Of a DNA stretch of 64,000 nt, positions 48,157-58,887 are shown in pieces (position 1 is the stretch's first letter; every line of letters begins with the position of its first letter). The stretch covers positions 1 to 64,000 of the forward strand of contig NMUJ01000007.1 of the NCBI GenBank assembly GCA_002256535.1. Reading direction: 5' to 3'. The position numbers and the translations under genes are program-made. Under the pieces are notes generated by a model that saw nothing but the letters and a program-made list of their open reading frames with translations, was not told where the DNA came from and made no database searches. This DNA comes from Caldifarciminota bacterium 4484_18. Lineage in GTDB: Bacteria > Hydrothermota > UBA3073 > NMUJ01.

Positions 48157-48868
48157 TAATATTCTATGGCTGGCGGCATTTTTCATACTTGGTGCTATAT
48201 TCGGTAGCTTCTTCAATGTATGTATCTACAGGATACCAAGGAAAAAGTCGATCATTTCACCACGCTCACACTGTCCAATGTGTGGCCACACCATCCCATG
48301 GTACGATAATATACCTATAATCTCCTACATTTTATTGAAAGGTAAGTGTCGCTTCTGTGGTGCTACCATACCATTAAGATACCTCACCGTGGAGCTACTC
48401 ACTGCATGTATGTTCAGCTTATGTTTTTACATATTTGGGGTTGGATTGAAATTACTTATTACTCTTGTCCTGCTATCGTTTTTACTTGTAACAGCTTTCA
48501 TAGATATAGAAATGGGTATCATACCGAACACAATAGTATTACCCGGTATGGCTATCGGTGTCATCCTCAACACCGTACAGGGTAAAATCATCGATTCATT
48601 ACTTGGACTCTTGACAGGTGGAATAGTGGTTTATATTTTAAGTGTGATGGGTAAAATCTTGTTTAAGAAAGATGCAATAGGTGGTGGTGACATGAAGTTA
48701 CTCGCGATGATAGGTGCTTATATAGGTTGGTATCTTACGTTATGGGTGTTATTTCTTGCATCTTTCATCGGTCTAATTTATGCCATTTTTTCACGTAAGC
48801 GTAAATTGATGTTCGCACCCTTCCTCGCGATTGCCACATTCATATTGTTGATACTACGCCATCCTTAG
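48140..48868 (+). CDS. pilD: Prepilin peptidase / N-methyltransferase
   Basis: Cuts and methylates the type IV prepilins encoded downstream. 242 residues. N-terminal LGAIFGSFFNVCIYRIPRK, the zinc-type cysteines CPMCG and CRFCG flanking WYDNIPIISYILLKGK, and the two catalytic aspartates in FIDIEMGIIPN and GGGDMKLLAMIGAY. About seven to eight membrane helices. It overlaps ubiA by 17 bases and opens the pilus locus. Confidence 0.94.
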   Translation: MYLHVNNILWLAAFFILGAIFGSFFNVCIYRIPRKKSIISPRSHCPMCGHTIPWYDNIPIISYILLKGKCRFCGATIPLRYLTVELLTACMFSLCFYIFGVGLKLLITLVLLSFLLVTAFIDIEMGIIPNTIVLPGMAIGVILNTVQGKIIDSLLGLLTGGIVVYILSVMGKILFKKDAIGGGDMKLLAMIGAYIGWYLTLWVLFLASFIGLIYAIFSRKRKLMFAPFLAIATFILLILRHP

Positions 48869-48902
48869 ATGTGTCCTTTGACAATTACGGGAGACTTTAA
48901 CA

Positions 48903-50066
48903 ATGGCAGGGCGTGAAGAAGAAAGCGTAATACGGTCAATTTGTGACAACCTTGATGTTGCAATCCACATCGTGGGTCGTGACATGAAGATAATTTATGC
49001 AAACAAATACTGGGATAAACTAACCCGTGGCAATTTACAATCAGCCAATATGGTAGGTAAATCACTTTATGAGCTATTTCCTTTCCTTCTTGAGCGTGGT
49101 GTAGATCAGGAGTACAAACAAGTGTTCGAAACCGGCAACCCACTAATTACTGAGGAAGCTACCGAATACCAAGGTGAGCTCATCCACACCCGTACAAAGA
49201 AATTGCCTATCAAAGATGCGCACGGCAACGTCCAGTATGTCATAACAGTTATCCAGGATATAACCGAAGACGCACAACTGCGGGAAACTTTACATCGCAA
49301 GTTATCCGAAATCTCCACCGTGCTTGAGATAGACCGTTTACTTATTATAACCCCTGATGTTGACCGTGTTGTAAAGTTGGCCACCTCACGTGTACATGAG
49401 TTGCTGAATGCCGATCGTACCGTCTTCTCGCTATTTGATAAATCCACGAATGTTATCAAACCCGTAGCTGTGGAGGGCCTTTACAAGAGGCAAATACTTG
49501 CGCTCACACTTAAGCCAGGTGATGGGTTTACAGGTAAGGTGATTTTATCCCGCAAAGGTGCCATACTGAATGATGCGCATCTCAGCGATATAGCTATGGA
49601 GGTACCAGATACACCACCTGTAGTAGAATCTCTCCTGTGTGTACCTCTCATATTTAAAGACGAAGTCCTTGGTGCATTAACCATTAGCCGGATGGGTGAA
49701 GGTAAGCATTTCACAGATGATGATCTTAACTTCTGTGAAATCATAGCTGCACAGGTTGCTATAGCACTACAGAATGCACGTTTACATGGACAGCTAAAAC
49801 AGCTCGTAGATGAACGTACGAAGGAGCTACAAGCTGCATATGATAACCTCAAAGCACTCGAACGTGAACGTCGTGAATATGTTTCAAAAATAATGGCTGA
49901 GGTGACACCTACATTGAACATTATCAGAGACTGTGTATCTACCTTACTTGTAGACAAAGCTGCCCGCCAGCATTACGATAAGATTCTAAACCGCATAAGG
50001 GACAAGCTTGATATTCTCGCTAAAACGATTAATAAATTAACGAAAGCTGAGGGGATCAACAAATGA
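48903..50066 (+). CDS. PAS-GAF sensor protein without kinase domain
   Basis: 387 residues. PAS domain (about 8-125: [44 protein letters not shown]), a short coiled coil, GAF domain (about 150-295: [59 protein letters not shown]), then a long C-terminal helix region. No H-box or ATPase domain is present. The stop overlaps the start of the next sensor kinase by 4 bases, so the two are coupled and may form a joint sensory complex. Confidence 0.83.
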   Translation: MAGREEESVIRSICDNLDVAIHIVGRDMKIIYANKYWDKLTRGNLQSANMVGKSLYELFPFLLERGVDQEYKQVFETGNPLITEEATEYQGELIHTRTKKLPIKDAHGNVQYVITVIQDITEDAQLRETLHRKLSEISTVLEIDRLLIITPDVDRVVKLATSRVHELLNADRTVFSLFDKSTNVIKPVAVEGLYKRQILALTLKPGDGFTGKVILSRKGAILNDAHLSDIAMEVPDTPPVVESLLCVPLIFKDEVLGALTISRMGEGKHFTDDDLNFCEIIAAQVAIALQNARLHGQLKQLVDERTKELQAAYDNLKALERERREYVSKIMAEVTPTLNIIRDCVSTLLVDKAARQHYDKILNRIRDKLDILAKTINKLTKAEGINK

Positions 50067-53000
50067 AAGGGGATACCAACAACATTATACCGATGCTATT
50101 GGAGATTTCACCACATAATTTCATGTTGTTGGATAACACCGGTAAAATACTGCAGATCAGCAAAGCGGTAGAGCGATCACTCGGATATAAATCGAACTCT
50201 ATTGTAGGTAAGAATTTCGCCACACTTATACCCAAGAAATACCATAAAGCATTTATTGATACTCTTGATAAGCGCACAAACTCTACGTTGATGTTGGAAG
50301 TTAAATCTCACGCCGGTAATCTCATACCAGTTGAATTATCATTATTATGGCTACCCACAAAGGAACCACAGATATTACTGAATCTACGTGACGTTAGTGA
50401 ATTAAACCGTCTCGAGAACATGCTCGTCTCTCTACGTAGAAAATATATTTCACGTTACAGGTTTTATCGCAAATTACTGGAAATATGTCCAGTAGGTGTG
50501 ATAGAACTCGACTCCCACCTACGTATCGTATATGAGAATCCCGAAATGAAGCGGATCCTTGGTGTACCACCCGGCGAAGAATCATCCGCTATAGGTATGG
50601 ATATTAGAGAACTTCCTTCGGTTAAAGAGACAGGATTGTCTGAGCTGTTTGATGATTTACTCAAAGGTAAGAAGATACAAAAAATAGGGTGGTTCAAGTC
50701 AATTTATGAAAGAGAGTCCCACTTGCTACTGACTGGCATCCCAGTCGTTGAAGATGGTAAATTCCAAGGTGCGGTGCTCTTCATAGAGGATTTAACCGAG
50801 TTAAAGCGTTCGGAGGAACAGCGTCGTAAACAGATCGAGAGTGTCCTCAACATAACTGGTAAATTGTTATTAGAACGCGATCTAAATAAATTATTACAGC
50901 TTATATGTGATACGATCACAAACGAACTCGGTTGGCGTCAGGTGATACTTTCACTTCGTGACTATGATACGATGACGTCAAGACCTGTTGCCGTAGCGGG
51001 TTACGATGCAAAGACTGTAGCTGAAAGCCGCTCCTACTACATAGATCACACACACTGGGAGGAGCTTAAAAAATATCCAAGCAAATTATACATAACACCC
51101 GTAAAAGAGATTACACCTGGTGGTTGGCACGAAAAGGACCTACTACTTATACCAATTTATGGAAAAGATGACAAAATATTGGGGTTCATTTCACCCGATA
51201 ACCCAGTAACTGGTAAACGGCCAACTCTTGAGGATATTAAACTGCTCGAGATATTCGCTGACCAAGCTGCGATTGCAATAGAGAATCTGCGTAAAATTGA
51301 GCTCTTTTTACAGACTTCTACGCTCATTAACTTAGGGATAGGGTTAAAGGAAACATTAGAAAAAATAATAGATGCTATAGTTGAGATTATGGGGTCCTGC
51401 TGTTGCTCATTACGGTTAGTTGATAAAGACAGAAATGTGCTTGTAACAAAAGTAGTACGAGGGTTGGGCAAAGAATATTTAAAATATAGAAAAGAAGTAC
51501 CCATTGGTAAACATTCATATGATATAAGTGGATTGGCGGCGATGGACGGCAAGATCCATTATGTACGAGATCTCAGTAAACTCGGCCTCCCGCGGGAAGT
51601 GGAAGAACACATTATAAAGAAATACAACTTAAAATCGTACATTGCTATACCGATTAAAGCAGGTAAGGAAGTGTTAGGTGTCGCCAGTGTCATGCTACAC
51701 GAGTGTAAAGAGTTCGCCGAGGATGAACTGAAACTACTTTCAGTATTTACTGAACAAGCTGCACTGGCCATCACTAAAGCACGCATGTATGATATGGTTA
51801 AAGAATCGGAAAAGAAGTATCGAGTTATGTTTGAGAGCACCGGTACTGCGATGATGGTTCTTGAAGAAGACACCACTATCTCCATGGTAAATGCTGAGTT
51901 CGAAAAACTATCTGGTTACTCACGGGCTGAAATCGAAGGTAAAATGAGCTGGACAGTATTTGTACATCCAGACGATGTTGAGCGTATGAAACGTTACCAC
52001 TATGAACGAAGGAAGAAGGGGGGTAAAGCACCAGGGAATTACGAGTTTAGGTTCATCGACCGTCACGGTAACCTCAAATACATGTATATAACCGTCAGTA
52101 TGATACCTGGGACCAAGCAAAGCATTGCATCACTTATTGATATAACCGAACTTAAACGAGCAGAAGAAGCATTACGTGAGAGTGAAGCCCGTTATATGGA
52201 TCTGTATGATAACGCTCCTGATATGTACTTCACAATAGCAGAGGACGGTACAATTCTATCAGTTAATCGCCTGGGTGCAGAGATGTTAGGTTATAAGAAG
52301 GAAGAATTAATTGGAAAACATATATCGATAATATTCCATCCAGATGATGCTCCATTAGTGGAACGACAAATCGATGAGATCCTGAGAAAGAAAGAAGGGG
52401 TTTCGAAGCTTGAATTTCGAAAAGTTCGTAAGGATGGCAGTATAATGTATGTCAGTGAACGTGCTTCTGTACATTGTGGGCCACAAGGAAAGCGTGTAGT
52501 TCGTATTATTTGTCGAGATATCACCAAACGTAAGCAAATCGAGAAGGAGCTCAAAAGCCGCAAAGAGTTTCTGCAAACTATCCTTGATAGCACACCAGAC
52601 CTTATCTTTACAGTAAAGAAGGATGGTACAATCGGATTCGCAAATAAGCGGTTAAGGGAGATACTCGGGTATGAACTCGATGAAGTAAAAGGTAGACATT
52701 TCTTTGAAGCCGTCCCAAAGGAGTTACACCCCTACATGCAGAAAAAATGGGAAGAAGTTCAAAACGGTATCTCCGGTGTTTACGAGACAAAAGTCATAAA
52801 GAAAGATGGCTCTATAGTAGATTGCCTTGTATCACATGTACCCCTTACGGGTATGGATGAATATGTTGCTATACTTAAAGATGTTAGCGAGCTTAAGCAT
52901 ATACAACAGGAACTTGAGTTACGTAAATTATATCTCGAAAGCTTAATAAATAGCGCCCCTAACGCCATAATAACACAGGATAACGAAGGTAGGGTCTGCG

Positions 53001-54343
53001 AATGGAACGCAGCCGCTGAGAAGCTATTCGGCTATAAAGCTGAAGAAGCAATAGGTAAACAGCTTGACGACCTTATAGCTAAATTTGGCCTTGACACTTT
53101 CAAAGAGGCGACTGGTTACACACGAGAGATATTAAAAGGTAAACCCGTTGTAGCTGAAACTATAAGGTGCCGTAAAGATGGTACCCCTGTAAATGTTGCG
53201 ATGTCAGCTACCCCGATTATAATGAATGATAAGATTATCGGCGTTATAGCCACATACGTTGATATAACTGATAGGGTTAAGCTCGAACGTGCGCTACGTG
53301 AATCAGAGGAACGCTATCGTAAGTTGGTTGAAACCATCGATGAAAGCGTATGTCTTCTATATAAAAACAAGATAGTCTTTTCCAACCCTGCTTTTGAGAA
53401 GCTTACTGGTTACATAAAGGATGAGATACAGTTGATGGACATTTACGATATACTACCATCTTATGATGAACTTATATCGAAATCCACACAACAGCATGAA
53501 ATGCAATTGATCACAAAGTTCAACACCGTAAGGATCGTGAAGGCTACCTTAACACCCATTAAATTAGGAAATAAAACGTTCACTCTGCTCACCCTGCATG
53601 ATATAACACCTCAGAAAGAGGCTGATCGCATGAAGTCGGCGTTTATTGCAAACATCTCACATGACATAAGGACACCACTGGCATCGGCTAAGGAAGCGAT
53701 ATCGCTCCTACTCGATGGTGTCGTGGGTGAGCTATCCGATGCACAACGCCGGTTCTTATCAATAGCGATTGAGAATATAGACTCACTTAATTCGCTTCTT
53801 AACGAATTGCTTGAAGTTTCAAGACTTGAGAGCCACAAACTTTCATATGAATATAAACTTATAACAATTGAACCAATTATAGAAAAAGTGATAGAATCAC
53901 AATCACCAATAGCCAACCGCAAACATATTGAAATAGTGAAGAATCTGAACCCCACACCCGCAATCTATGCTGACCCTATCCGCATTAGACGAGTGGTATT
54001 CAATATCGTCTCAAATGCGATAAAGTTCACCTCCGAAGGCGGTCGTGTGGAGATATCCACCTGCACTGTAGATGAAAATTCACCGATAGTCAAGCAACAT
54101 AGCCTAACACCTAAAAAGTACGTGCTGGTATCTGTATCCGATACGGGTCCTGGTATAGCACCTGAAGATATGAAGCGCATATTTAAGCGGTTTGTCAAAC
54201 TTGATAACACTACACCCCATGTAGGTGTAGGGTTAGGTCTATCAATATCGAAGGAGATAGTTGAAGCACATGGTGGTAAAATCTGGGTAGAAAGTGAATT
54301 AGGTAAAGGTAGCACATTTTCATTCCTAATACCTGCAGCATGA
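50063..54343 (+). CDS. Multi-PAS/GAF sensor histidine kinase
   Basis: 1426 residues, no membrane segment seen, so probably a cytosolic sensor. Order: two PAS (about 8-120, 135-255), two GAF (about 265-410, 415-575; the second contains a Cys-Cys-Cys run in [10 protein letters not shown]), five PAS (about 580-1185), HisKA with phospho-acceptor His1200 in [15 protein letters not shown], and HATPase ([40 protein letters not shown]). It ends with TGA inside the ATGATG start of the receiver gene, so kinase and receiver are made together. Signals are unknown; PAS/GAF arrays often sense redox, gases or small ligands. Confidence 0.93.
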   Translation: MKGDTNNIIPMLLEISPHNFMLLDNTGKILQISKAVERSLGYKSNSIVGKNFATLIPKKYHKAFIDTLDKRTNSTLMLEVKSHAGNLIPVELSLLWLPTKEPQILLNLRDVSELNRLENMLVSLRRKYISRYRFYRKLLEICPVGVIELDSHLRIVYENPEMKRILGVPPGEESSAIGMDIRELPSVKETGLSELFDDLLKGKKIQKIGWFKSIYERESHLLLTGIPVVEDGKFQGAVLFIEDLTELKRSEEQRRKQIESVLNITGKLLLERDLNKLLQLICDTITNELGWRQVILSLRDYDTMTSRPVAVAGYDAKTVAESRSYYIDHTHWEELKKYPSKLYITPVKEITPGGWHEKDLLLIPIYGKDDKILGFISPDNPVTGKRPTLEDIKLLEIFADQAAIAIENLRKIELFLQTSTLINLGIGLKETLEKIIDAIVEIMGSCCCSLRLVDKDRNVLVTKVVRGLGKEYLKYRKEVPIGKHSYDISGLAAMDGKIHYVRDLSKLGLPREVEEHIIKKYNLKSYIAIPIKAGKEVLGVASVMLHECKEFAEDELKLLSVFTEQAALAITKARMYDMVKESEKKYRVMFESTGTAMMVLEEDTTISMVNAEFEKLSGYSRAEIEGKMSWTVFVHPDDVERMKRYHYERRKKGGKAPGNYEFRFIDRHGNLKYMYITVSMIPGTKQSIASLIDITELKRAEEALRESEARYMDLYDNAPDMYFTIAEDGTILSVNRLGAEMLGYKKEELIGKHISIIFHPDDAPLVERQIDEILRKKEGVSKLEFRKVRKDGSIMYVSERASVHCGPQGKRVVRIICRDITKRKQIEKELKSRKEFLQTILDSTPDLIFTVKKDGTIGFANKRLREILGYELDEVKGRHFFEAVPKELHPYMQKKWEEVQNGISGVYETKVIKKDGSIVDCLVSHVPLTGMDEYVAILKDVSELKHIQQELELRKLYLESLINSAPNAIITQDNEGRVCEWNAAAEKLFGYKAEEAIGKQLDDLIAKFGLDTFKEATGYTREILKGKPVVAETIRCRKDGTPVNVAMSATPIIMNDKIIGVIATYVDITDRVKLERALRESEERYRKLVETIDESVCLLYKNKIVFSNPAFEKLTGYIKDEIQLMDIYDILPSYDELISKSTQQHEMQLITKFNTVRIVKATLTPIKLGNKTFTLLTLHDITPQKEADRMKSAFIANISHDIRTPLASAKEAISLLLDGVVGELSDAQRRFLSIAIENIDSLNSLLNELLEVSRLESHKLSYEYKLITIEPIIEKVIESQSPIANRKHIEIVKNLNPTPAIYADPIRIRRVVFNIVSNAIKFTSEGGRVEISTCTVDENSPIVKQHSLTPKKYVLVSVSDTGPGIAPEDMKRIFKRFVKLDNTTPHVGVGLGLSISKEIVEAHGGKIWVESELGKGSTFSFLIPAA

Positions 54344-54729
54344 TGGCTAACAAATATCGTATATTAGTGATTGAGGACGAACCTCAGATGGTGGAGTTGC
54401 TCAAAATAAGGCTTGAAGCCAACAACTACGAGGTCATAATCGCTTACAATGGTATCGATGGATGGCGTAAATTACGTGCAGAGAAGCCAGATCTCATCTT
54501 ACTCGATGTGATGCTACCCGGTATGGATGGATTTCAGATCTGTAAACTCATCAAGCATCACACTCAATACAGAAATATACCCGTTATAATGTTAACCGCA
54601 CGTACCGATAAGGAAGATATCAAGACCGGTAAAGAAGCGGGTGCCGATGCGTATATTGCCAAACCATTTGATGCAAATATTTTATTACAGAAAATACGTG
54701 AACTCCTTGGGGGTGGCTATGAAAGATAA
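54340..54729 (+). CDS. Stand-alone response regulator receiver
   Basis: 129 residues, a single REC domain with no output domain. IEDEP acidic pocket, phospho-acceptor Asp56 in [13 protein letters not shown], Thr in [12 protein letters not shown], and Lys in [14 protein letters not shown]. Its partner is the overlapping kinase upstream. Its end overlaps pilB by 11 bases. A CheY-like protein between a kinase and the pilus assembly ATPase suggests direct control of pilus motors, as with PilG/PilH-type receivers (inference). Confidence 0.92.
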   Translation: MMANKYRILVIEDEPQMVELLKIRLEANNYEVIIAYNGIDGWRKLRAEKPDLILLDVMLPGMDGFQICKLIKHHTQYRNIPVIMLTARTDKEDIKTGKEAGADAYIAKPFDANILLQKIRELLGGGYER

Positions 54730-56680
54730 GCCAAAACCCGAAGACCTCGAACGTGCATATGGTGTGCCATTTGTTGAGTTAAGTAAATTCTCGCTCAACC
54801 CCACATTGATAAAGATGTTTGACGAACATACATTACGTAAGCTTAAATTCATACCATTATTCAAATCTGGTAACACACTCGCCGTTGCTATGGTGAACCC
54901 TTCTGATGTTAAGACGATCGACGAAATAGCACGTATGACTAATATGGAGATAGAACCCATGGTATGTGATGAACGTGAACTACACAATGTACTGAATAGC
55001 ATATTCATAGATTCACAACCAGCAACCCCACCTACAGTTAAGCCATCGATGGGGTCGGATCATTTCACTGTGGTTGACACCAAAGGTAAGACCACAGATG
55101 ATGTGGACAAACTAATAGCTGACGAACTCGAATCCAAATACGGTGTACCATTTGTTAGGTTGTCCGACTTTATGATAGAACCATCACTTGTGAAGATGTT
55201 TGGTGAAGATACCTTACGGCGGTTGAAATTCATCCCGCTTTTTAAGTCAGATAATGTATTGACAATAGCGATGGTAAACCCCTCAGACGTAAAAGCTATA
55301 GATGAGATACGACGGTTGGCCAATATGGATATCGAAACAATGGTATGTGAGGAAGATGACCTCGAACAAACATTAAATACTATCTTTTCACCTATAAAAA
55401 GTGAATCACGCTGGCGCTACATATCAGCTGATGAATTAAAGAAGCAAGTAGAGGAGGAGCCCACAATCTCCGAGAAGATAGAAGTAAAACCTGAACCCCT
55501 ACCCCAGGAGGTGTTACCAGAAGTAATCGCCGAAGATGCTGAAGTCATCCGGTATCTTAACGAGCTACTCACACGTGCCGTACGTGAACGTGCAAGTGAC
55601 TTACACATCGAACACACTCAAGACGGTATCGCAATAAGGATACGTGTAGATGGTATACTGCACTTGATGCGACAACCACCATCACATATCCATAACGCCA
55701 TTATACCGCGTATAAAGGTGATGAGCAATCTCAACATTGCTGAACATAGGATACCACAAGATGGTAGGTGTAGCTTTGTTGTCGATGGTAAAGAAGTTGA
55801 CCTACGTATATCTACATTACCTACGATATATGGTGAAAGTGCCGTCATACGTATACTGGATAAATCTACCGGCTTGTTATCAGTAGAGGAGCTTGGCTTA
55901 TCATCCAATGAATTGGAACTGTTCGAAAAGCTGCTCAGCATCCCATACGGGATGATACTTGTTACGGGGCCAACAGGTTCAGGTAAGACAACCACCTTAT
56001 ATGCGATGTTGAGACGCTTGATATCCACAGAGAAGAACATTGTAACAATTGAAGATCCTGTCGAGTACCGCATACCGGGTATCCGACAGACACAAGTTAA
56101 CATAAGAGCTGGCTACACATTTGCTAACGGGTTACGTGCAATATTGCGACAGGATCCTGACATCGTTATGGTGGGTGAGATACGTGATAAGGAAACCGCC
56201 AACATAGCTGTACATGCAGCACTTACAGGGCATCTGGTGTTGAGTACACTTCACACAAACGATGCACCTGGTGCATTGCCCAGGTTGATCGATATGGGTG
56301 TGGAGCCATTCCTCGTAGCGTCATCTGTTGTAGGTGTAATCGCACAACGTCTGATACGTAAGATATGTCCACGTTGCCGTGAACCATTTACACCGTCGCC
56401 TGAGCTCATAGAAGCTGAAAATCTACCCCCAAACGTGACACTACATCGTGGAAAGGGTTGCAACTACTGTCGTCGTACAGGTTATCGTGGTAGAACAGGT
56501 GTCTTTCAGATCATGCTCGTGGATGATAAAATACGTAATCTGGTGGTATCCAAAGCACCTGCAAGCGAGATCGCTCAATCTGCAACTGCCAACGGTATGC
56601 TGTCATTACGCGAATCCGGTATGCAGAAAGTATTTGACGGTATCACAACACTTGAAGAAGTTTTAAGGGTAACACAATGA
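54719..56680 (+). CDS. pilB: Type IV pilus assembly ATPase PilB with duplicated N-terminal domain
   Basis: Hexameric motor that drives pilus extension. 653 residues from the ATG at 54719. Two tandem copies of a T2SSE_N/MshEN-type module (about 8-95: YGVPFVELSKFSLNP...LFKSGNTLAVAMVNPSDV; about 135-220: YGVPFVRLSDFMIEP...LFKSDNVLTIAMVNPSDV). The ATPase follows with Walker A GPTGSGKTTT (near 417), Asp box and Walker B PDIVMVGEIRDKETA, His box TGHLVLSTLHTNDA, and tetracysteine zinc site CPRCREPF/CNYCRRTGYRG. The two N-modules are very alike, implying recent duplication. Confidence 0.95.
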   Translation: MKDKPKPEDLERAYGVPFVELSKFSLNPTLIKMFDEHTLRKLKFIPLFKSGNTLAVAMVNPSDVKTIDEIARMTNMEIEPMVCDERELHNVLNSIFIDSQPATPPTVKPSMGSDHFTVVDTKGKTTDDVDKLIADELESKYGVPFVRLSDFMIEPSLVKMFGEDTLRRLKFIPLFKSDNVLTIAMVNPSDVKAIDEIRRLANMDIETMVCEEDDLEQTLNTIFSPIKSESRWRYISADELKKQVEEEPTISEKIEVKPEPLPQEVLPEVIAEDAEVIRYLNELLTRAVRERASDLHIEHTQDGIAIRIRVDGILHLMRQPPSHIHNAIIPRIKVMSNLNIAEHRIPQDGRCSFVVDGKEVDLRISTLPTIYGESAVIRILDKSTGLLSVEELGLSSNELELFEKLLSIPYGMILVTGPTGSGKTTTLYAMLRRLISTEKNIVTIEDPVEYRIPGIRQTQVNIRAGYTFANGLRAILRQDPDIVMVGEIRDKETANIAVHAALTGHLVLSTLHTNDAPGALPRLIDMGVEPFLVASSVVGVIAQRLIRKICPRCREPFTPSPELIEAENLPPNVTLHRGKGCNYCRRTGYRGRTGVFQIMLVDDKIRNLVVSKAPASEIAQSATANGMLSLRESGMQKVFDGITTLEEVLRVTQ

Positions 56681-57891
56681 CCTACAGATATGTAGCCAAG
56701 AGCTTTTCTGGTCGTGTTATAACCGGTACAATTGAAGCGAATGATATTACCACAGTACGTGAAAATCTCAACAAACTCGGCTTCATACCCATACAGATAA
56801 AGGAAGTACCAGTTCGCAAGGAGAGCAAATTTTCGTTTACAAGTAGGGTGAAAGATGTTGAACTCATCAACCTAACACGTCAGTTCGCAACCCTACATCG
56901 TGCGGGGCTGCCGATGTTAACAATCATACGTACGCTGGCCGAACAGGCTACTAACAGGTACTTAAAATCTGTACTCGAATCCATAGCAAAGGATATCAAC
57001 GAGGGGGTATCACTCTCAGACGCTATGGCAAAACATCCACAAGTATTCTCTAACTATTACGTAAGCTGCATAAAGGCTGGCGAAAAGGGAGGTGTACTCG
57101 ATCAGGTGTTCGACCAGCTACTTGTGTTACTCGACAGGCAACGCCAAACCCGTAGCGAGATAAAAGCAGCCACCCGCTACCCCATGATGGTCATTTTCGG
57201 TATAATAATTGCATTTGTGGTGCTTGTTGGCTTCGTATTACCAAGGTTTACACAGATGTTTACTGCACTTGGGGTAGAGTTACCCTTACCTGCACGTATA
57301 CTCGTGGGTATCAACTACATGTTTCAACATTACTGGTTTGTGATACTTGGTACAATCGCCGGGCTTGCACTCATATGGTGGCTATGGATAAACTCACCAC
57401 CGGGTCGCATGTGGTGGGATAGGATAAAGTTAAGGTTACCACTGGTTGGACGTATCATATATTACGATCTTATGACGAGATTCAGCCGCATGTTCGCTAC
57501 ACTTGACGCAAGTGGTTTACCCATACTTGAGACACTAAACACTGTTGCTACAACCGCTAATAACAAGCACTTTGAGCAACACATCCAATCGATAAGAAAA
57601 TCCGTGTACGATGGTACACCTTTGGCTGAAGCCATGCGTGGTAGTAGGTTGTTTCCACCACTTGTGATCGAAATGATACATGCAGGTGAGGAGTCTGGTT
57701 CGCTCGACGATATGCTGAATAAGGTTGGCGACCATTACGAACGTGAGCTTACATATTCACTAAAGGGGCTTACAGGTATTATTGAGCCAATCCTCACAGT
57801 TATACTTGGTGGTGTGATCGTCTTCTTCTTTCTTGCAGTATTTCTACCATACCTCAACTTGCTACAGGGTATCTCCGCTGGTGCATATTGA
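56677..57891 (+). CDS. pilC: Type IV pilus inner-membrane platform protein PilC
   Basis: 404 residues, GspF family. Start YRYVAKSFSGRVITGTIEAND, two repeated T2SSF domains (FATLHRAGLPMLTIIRTLAEQ; FATLDASGLPILETLNTVATT), KAGEKGGVLDQV and HAGEESGSLDDM. Three to four membrane helices. It couples PilB to the pilus base. The start overlaps pilB by 4 bases. Its stop codon contains part of the -35 of the pilin promoter. Confidence 0.95.
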   Translation: MTYRYVAKSFSGRVITGTIEANDITTVRENLNKLGFIPIQIKEVPVRKESKFSFTSRVKDVELINLTRQFATLHRAGLPMLTIIRTLAEQATNRYLKSVLESIAKDINEGVSLSDAMAKHPQVFSNYYVSCIKAGEKGGVLDQVFDQLLVLLDRQRQTRSEIKAATRYPMMVIFGIIIAFVVLVGFVLPRFTQMFTALGVELPLPARILVGINYMFQHYWFVILGTIAGLALIWWLWINSPPGRMWWDRIKLRLPLVGRIIYYDLMTRFSRMFATLDASGLPILETLNTVATTANNKHFEQHIQSIRKSVYDGTPLAEAMRGSRLFPPLVIEMIHAGEESGSLDDMLNKVGDHYERELTYSLKGLTGIIEPILTVILGGVIVFFFLAVFLPYLNLLQGISAGAY

Positions 57892-57914
57892 CATACAACA
57901 AAGTTAGTTATATT
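57888..57914 (+). promoter_or_regulatory. Predicted promoter before the first prepilin
   Basis: TTGACA at 57888-57893, overlapping the pilC stop, and TATATT at 57909-57914 with a short 15-base spacer. It would give a leader of about 50 bases with AAGGAGGT before the prepilin ATG. A separate promoter here would allow high pilin output. Confidence 0.45.
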
Positions 57915-57970
57915 AAGCTATGCATGTACAGAAAACAAGCAATACCAATAAGCTATAAAAAGGAGGTAGC

Positions 57971-58429
57971 ATGAAGCTACTAAAACGTAATGAGGGGTTT
58001 ACCCTCATTGAGCTTATCATGGTGATAGTGATCATCGGTATCCTCGCAGCGGTGGTGATACCGAGATATTTCGGGTTACAGACACGAGCACGTAGGGCAG
58101 CATTCGAAGGCACTGTAGGAGCACTACGTAGCGGTATACAGGCATTCCACTACAATGCGCTGATACACGAAGAGACAGGTGACACTGTATTCGGTACCGG
58201 TGCAGCCGCTGGTTCCACGTACATTTTCTCGGCAAATGTATTATGGCCAGAAAGGCTCGACGGTGCACCAGATAATGCTACAGCCAGCGACAGCGTTCCA
58301 TTCTTCTGGATAGTGCTTGACCCACCCATCACGAAGGATTGGACGAAAGTGAACGATACCACGTACATAGGGCCAGGTAGTATTGATACATTTTACTATC
58401 ATCCCAACGACGGTACAATAACCTATTAA
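57971..58429 (+). CDS. pilA: Type IV prepilin, probable major pilin
   Basis: 152 residues. Class III signal MKLLKRNEG with cleavage before FTLIELIMVIVIIGILAAVV, and Glu5 of the mature protein is present. The mature domain (about 143 residues) has no cysteine pair. AAGGAGGT lies six bases before the ATG, the strongest ribosome-binding site of the locus, and a predicted promoter precedes it, so this is the best major-pilin candidate. Confidence 0.93.
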   Translation: MKLLKRNEGFTLIELIMVIVIIGILAAVVIPRYFGLQTRARRAAFEGTVGALRSGIQAFHYNALIHEETGDTVFGTGAAAGSTYIFSANVLWPERLDGAPDNATASDSVPFFWIVLDPPITKDWTKVNDTTYIGPGSIDTFYYHPNDGTITY

Positions 58430-58430
58430 T

Positions 58431-58886
58431 ATGTATGATCGTGTTGGGTTTACGCTGACTGAGCTACTGATGGTGATCGTATTACTCGGTATACTTGCGG
58501 CATTTGTTGCCCCACGCATGTTTAGGCTACACGAGGCAGCTCGTATCAATACCACTAAAGAAGAGCTACTACAGCTACGACGTGCAATAGTTGGCAATCC
58601 CGACGCCATAAGCGGGGGGCAATACACCGATGTAGGTTATCTCGGTGATGTAGGTAGCCCCCCGCCTAACCTTGAAGCACTCGCCCGTAAGCCTGACAAC
58701 GTACCTGAATGGAACCCCTACACACGTATCGGCTGGCATGGCCCCTATATTGATACACTTGCAGGCGACTACCTGCACGATGCGTGGGGTAACGAATACA
58801 TCTACGACCCCGATCGTCGCATAATAAGAAGTAAAGGTCCTGATGGTATAAACGATACCGACGACGATATAATTGTTGGGTTTTAA
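58431..58886 (+). CDS. Type IV prepilin-like protein (minor pilin/pseudopilin)
   Basis: 151 residues. Short leader MYDRVG, then FTLTELLMVIVLLGILAAFV with Glu5. The C-terminal part, YIYDPDRRIIRSKGPDGINDTDDDIIV, matches the GspG-type calcium-binding end (SxGxDGxxxTxDD) of type II secretion major pseudopilins. The start lies one base after the preceding prepilin. Confidence 0.9.
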   Translation: MYDRVGFTLTELLMVIVLLGILAAFVAPRMFRLHEAARINTTKEELLQLRRAIVGNPDAISGGQYTDVGYLGDVGSPPPNLEALARKPDNVPEWNPYTRIGWHGPYIDTLAGDYLHDAWGNEYIYDPDRRIIRSKGPDGINDTDDDIIVGF

Positions 58887-58887
58887 G

